Assembly: GCA_015272515.1 (NCBI GenBank)
Contig: JACYLN010000018.1
Location: 1-35,757 of the forward strand
Direction of reading: 5' to 3'
Length of the DNA: 35,757 bases
DNA from: Leptolyngbyaceae cyanobacterium C42_A2020_001
GTDB taxonomy: Bacteria > Cyanobacteriota > Cyanobacteriia > Leptolyngbyales > Leptolyngbyaceae
Below the pieces are notes generated by a model. The model was given only the letters and a program-made list of their open reading frames with translations, ran no database searches and was not told the DNA's origin. Positions 34,286 to 35,757 of this stretch are shown piece after piece; within the stretch, counting starts at the first letter, position 1, and the number at the start of each line of letters is the position of its first letter. Made by a program: the position numbers and the translations under genes.

Positions 34286-35116
34286 TCACACGTTAACTTC
34301 TTCTGGTTCCTCAAATTTTACCGGATTGCCAGCATGATTCATTTCACGTGTTGCTTTCGGCTCATCTTCCAGTTCAAAATCATCAGCCACCGCAACCGCT
34401 TCCGCCGCCGCCTCTTCTGCTTCTTCCTCTATTTCTTCTTCCTCATCTTCCTCTTCTTCATCGTCTATTTCCTCATCTTCCTCTTCTTCCTCTTCTTCAT
34501 CGTCTATTTCCTCATCTTCCTCATCTATTTCTTCTTCCCCATCTTCTTCTATCTCATCTTCCTCTTCTTCCCCCCCATCCCCATTTTCTACTTCTTCTAC
34601 TTCTTCTTCATCGACTTCCGTCAATGTTGCGCTAATCGCTTCAGGCTTAGCCGATACTACTTCCAGTTCCTCATCAGTCGCTTCAAATTCCTGAGTTTCT
34701 GAAGGGTCTGAAGTAGTGAGAGTTGCGGCGGCGATCGCAGTTTCTGGCGATTCTGGCTGAGTGGCAACAGGCTGAGATGGTTTTTGGGTGGGAGTGACAG
34801 GCTGAGGAGAAGGGGTTGGTAAATCGCTGAATGAATGAAGATTTTTTTGCGATCGCAGCAAACGAATAATGCCGCTATCAAGATACTGTTTGTTAGCTTG
34901 CCGGGAAAATTCCACAATCTTTTGCCCTAAACTTTCCCCGTATTGCTGTGCTGCCTGAACTGTTTCAAAGGATTGCTTAGAAAGGTCAGTCACCAAATGA
35001 CTCAATTCTTTATTGCCACTCCGAGTCGAGGGACTAATTCCGCTCTCAACAATTACTTTTTTTGCCCCTTTCTTGATGGCTTTCTCAATCGTTTTGTTGG
35101 GAATAGGTTGAGACAT
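34286..35116 (-). CDS. Acidic low-complexity repeat protein of unknown function
   Basis: The N-terminal 90 residues look folded and helical (NKTIEKAIKKGAKKVIVESG, VTDLSKQSFETVQAAQQYGE, VEFSRQANKQYLDSGIIRLL). A Pro/Thr/Gln-rich linker follows, then about 100 residues almost entirely Glu and Asp (about 165-255), with Ile/Val at intervals. The C-terminus reads NHAGNPVKFEEPEEVNV. The acidic tract is encoded by imperfect tandem DNA repeats (34441-34530). No signal peptide or membrane helix is visible. Such tails are seen in chaperone-, metal- or DNA-mimicking proteins, but nothing here fixes a role. The gene stands alone. Confidence 0.75.
   Translation of the reverse strand: MSQPIPNKTIEKAIKKGAKKVIVESGISPSTRSGNKELSHLVTDLSKQSFETVQAAQQYGESLGQKIVEFSRQANKQYLDSGIIRLLRSQKNLHSFSDLPTPSPQPVTPTQKPSQPVATQPESPETAIAAATLTTSDPSETQEFEATDEELEVVSAKPEAISATLTEVDEEEVEEVENGDGGEEEEDEIEEDGEEEIDEEDEEIDDEEEEEEEDEEIDDEEEEDEEEEIEEEAEEAAAEAVAVADDFELEDEPKATREMNHAGNPVKFEEPEEVNV
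34441..34530. repeat. Imperfect tandem repeat in a polypyrimidine tract
   Basis: Three units of 30, 39 and 21 bp (34441-34470, 34471-34509, 34510-34530) all begin CCTCATCTTCCTC and end TCTATTT. They lie inside the acidic-protein gene. The surrounding 34410-34620 is almost purely C/T on the plus strand. Confidence 0.8.
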
Positions 35117-35412
35117 TTGGGCGTGCTTCCTTCCTTAACAGCGCGTGGATATAACTCAGGATGAACGCTCTTTTATCCTGAGCATTTTGACAAAAACAGA
35201 GTCGAAAATTGAAGAAATTTTTCTAACGATACCGTACCTTTCCTTGTTTACTATGCTGTCCTCAATACACGCCAGAAAAAATTTGCCTGCAAATTCAGCA
35301 ACGTCAGTTGACTGACCATCGCTACACAATGAAAGATGCGTCGTGGCAGTGCCCAACGCATCCAGTGTGATTTTTTAACGTCCAAGTCTAGAGAGTTTAG
35401 CCGAGAAAACTT
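35117..35412. other. Intergenic region with a stem-loop
   Basis: CTCAGGAT (35155-35162) and ATCCTGAG (35175-35182) can form an 8-bp stem with a 12-nt loop, upstream of the acidic-protein gene on the minus strand. A plus-strand frame at about 35233-35371 (ending SWQCPTHPV) has some protein-like composition but no start or recognised homology. Otherwise I see nothing here. Confidence 0.45.
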
Positions 35413-35619
35413 TTACCGAACCAAGTGCAGTACATCTCGAACCACGCTATAGCCAGCCATATCCCAAAACAAATAGGCAACAAACCCGATCATTGCCAGG
35501 CGACCGTTCCAAACCTCTTGCTGCGGATTCACGCCCACAAGCCAAGCATTGCGATCGGCACCATTATATTCTTTTGCTACTGGAGGTACGTTTGTAATCT
35601 TATCGTTAGGGTTATCCAT
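35413..35619 (-). CDS. hli: High-light-inducible (CAB/ELIP/HLIP family) protein
   Basis: Hlips are one-helix thylakoid proteins that bind chlorophyll and carotenoid and protect photosystem assembly under excess light. The signature EVWNGRLAMIGF (ExxNGRxAMxGF) begins the single membrane helix, which continues VAYLFWDMAGYSVVRDVLH. At 68 residues the length is normal. ATG at 35619 is preferred because GGA precedes it by 9 nt; ATG 35628 and TTG 35646 are alternatives. The region before it to the window edge (35620-35757) should hold the promoter, but I see no clear HLR1-type direct repeats. Confidence 0.9.
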   Translation of the reverse strand: MDNPNDKITNVPPVAKEYNGADRNAWLVGVNPQQEVWNGRLAMIGFVAYLFWDMAGYSVVRDVLHLVR

Positions 35620-35757
35620 TGCTTTCATTCCAAACTCGCTTTGCAACTCATAGTACTGATTGTTTCAGGTGATACGTTCCATCGCAGGGCGCAATTTTGC
35701 ACCATCTCTAAAGAGGGATTTAAGCTGTGTTCACGTTCAAACCCATCTTTTGTCTTT

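Noticed and set aside
34274-34702. Plus-strand Leu/Phe-rich frame resembling a membrane protein
   Set aside because: It is the complement of the Glu/Asp-coding polypurine tract of the acidic-protein gene; its composition is explained by that.
35233-35371. Possible small gene or remnant ending SWQCPTHPV
   Set aside because: No start codon with a ribosome site, no recognised homology, and a stop shortly upstream.

Overview
This window is chromosomal DNA from a cyanobacterium, most likely a filamentous, non-heterocystous Leptolyngbya-like lineage (the genus is inference). Visible grounds are the very frequent HIP1 octamer GCGATCGC, a high-light-inducible (Hlip) protein, a PTPA-type C-terminal sorting signal, DUF3122 and TIGR03790 family proteins, and dispersed short intergenic repeats typical of cyanobacteria. 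No rRNA, tRNA, CRISPR array, transposase or phage structural gene was found.

Layout. 1-560: remnant of a PTPA-CTERM surface protein. 662-2761: nadC and a BioD-like/DRTGG protein. 2870-7515: an AttEFGH-like export operon (ATPase, double FtsX permease, AttH/CrtC-type lipocalin). 7565-8652: a glycosyltransferase gene killed by an internal deletion. 8653-10314: a methyltransferase and an alpha/beta-hydrolase with an atypical catalytic site. 10391-12284: three exported or membrane proteins behind a LexA-type box. 12398-14184: a lipocalin-like protein with a Crp-family regulator, divergent from a single-domain response regulator. 14195-18207: aldehyde dehydrogenase, nitrilase-like protein, SGNH hydrolase, ChaB. 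18491-20890: hybrid-sensing histidine kinase (PAS-GAF-GAF-HisKA-HATPase). 20859-22135: a ParM-like actin with a small ParR-like partner, again behind a LexA-type box. 22434-28208: GT61 glycosyltransferase, lpxD, cysteine desulfurase, two envelope proteins and ilvC, all on the minus strand. 28436-32278: DUF3122, pdxH, prmA, serA. 32652-35619: TIGR03790 lipoprotein, two gene remnants, a very acidic repeat protein and an Hlip.

The most interesting signal is regulatory. Two intergenic palindromes (12342-12355 and 22313-22326) fit the cyanobacterial LexA consensus RGTACNNNDGTWCB, and I found no other full match by eye. One overlaps the -10 of a good promoter for the ParM/ParR-like pair; the other overlaps an extended -10 in front of the operon of three exported or membrane proteins. 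This suggests that a DNA-segregation actin and an envelope-directed operon of unknown function share a DNA-damage (LexA) input. A second theme is local decay: at least four broken genes (PTPA-CTERM, glycosyltransferase, UbiG-like methyltransferase, DUF547) and several enzyme-family proteins that lack canonical catalytic residues.
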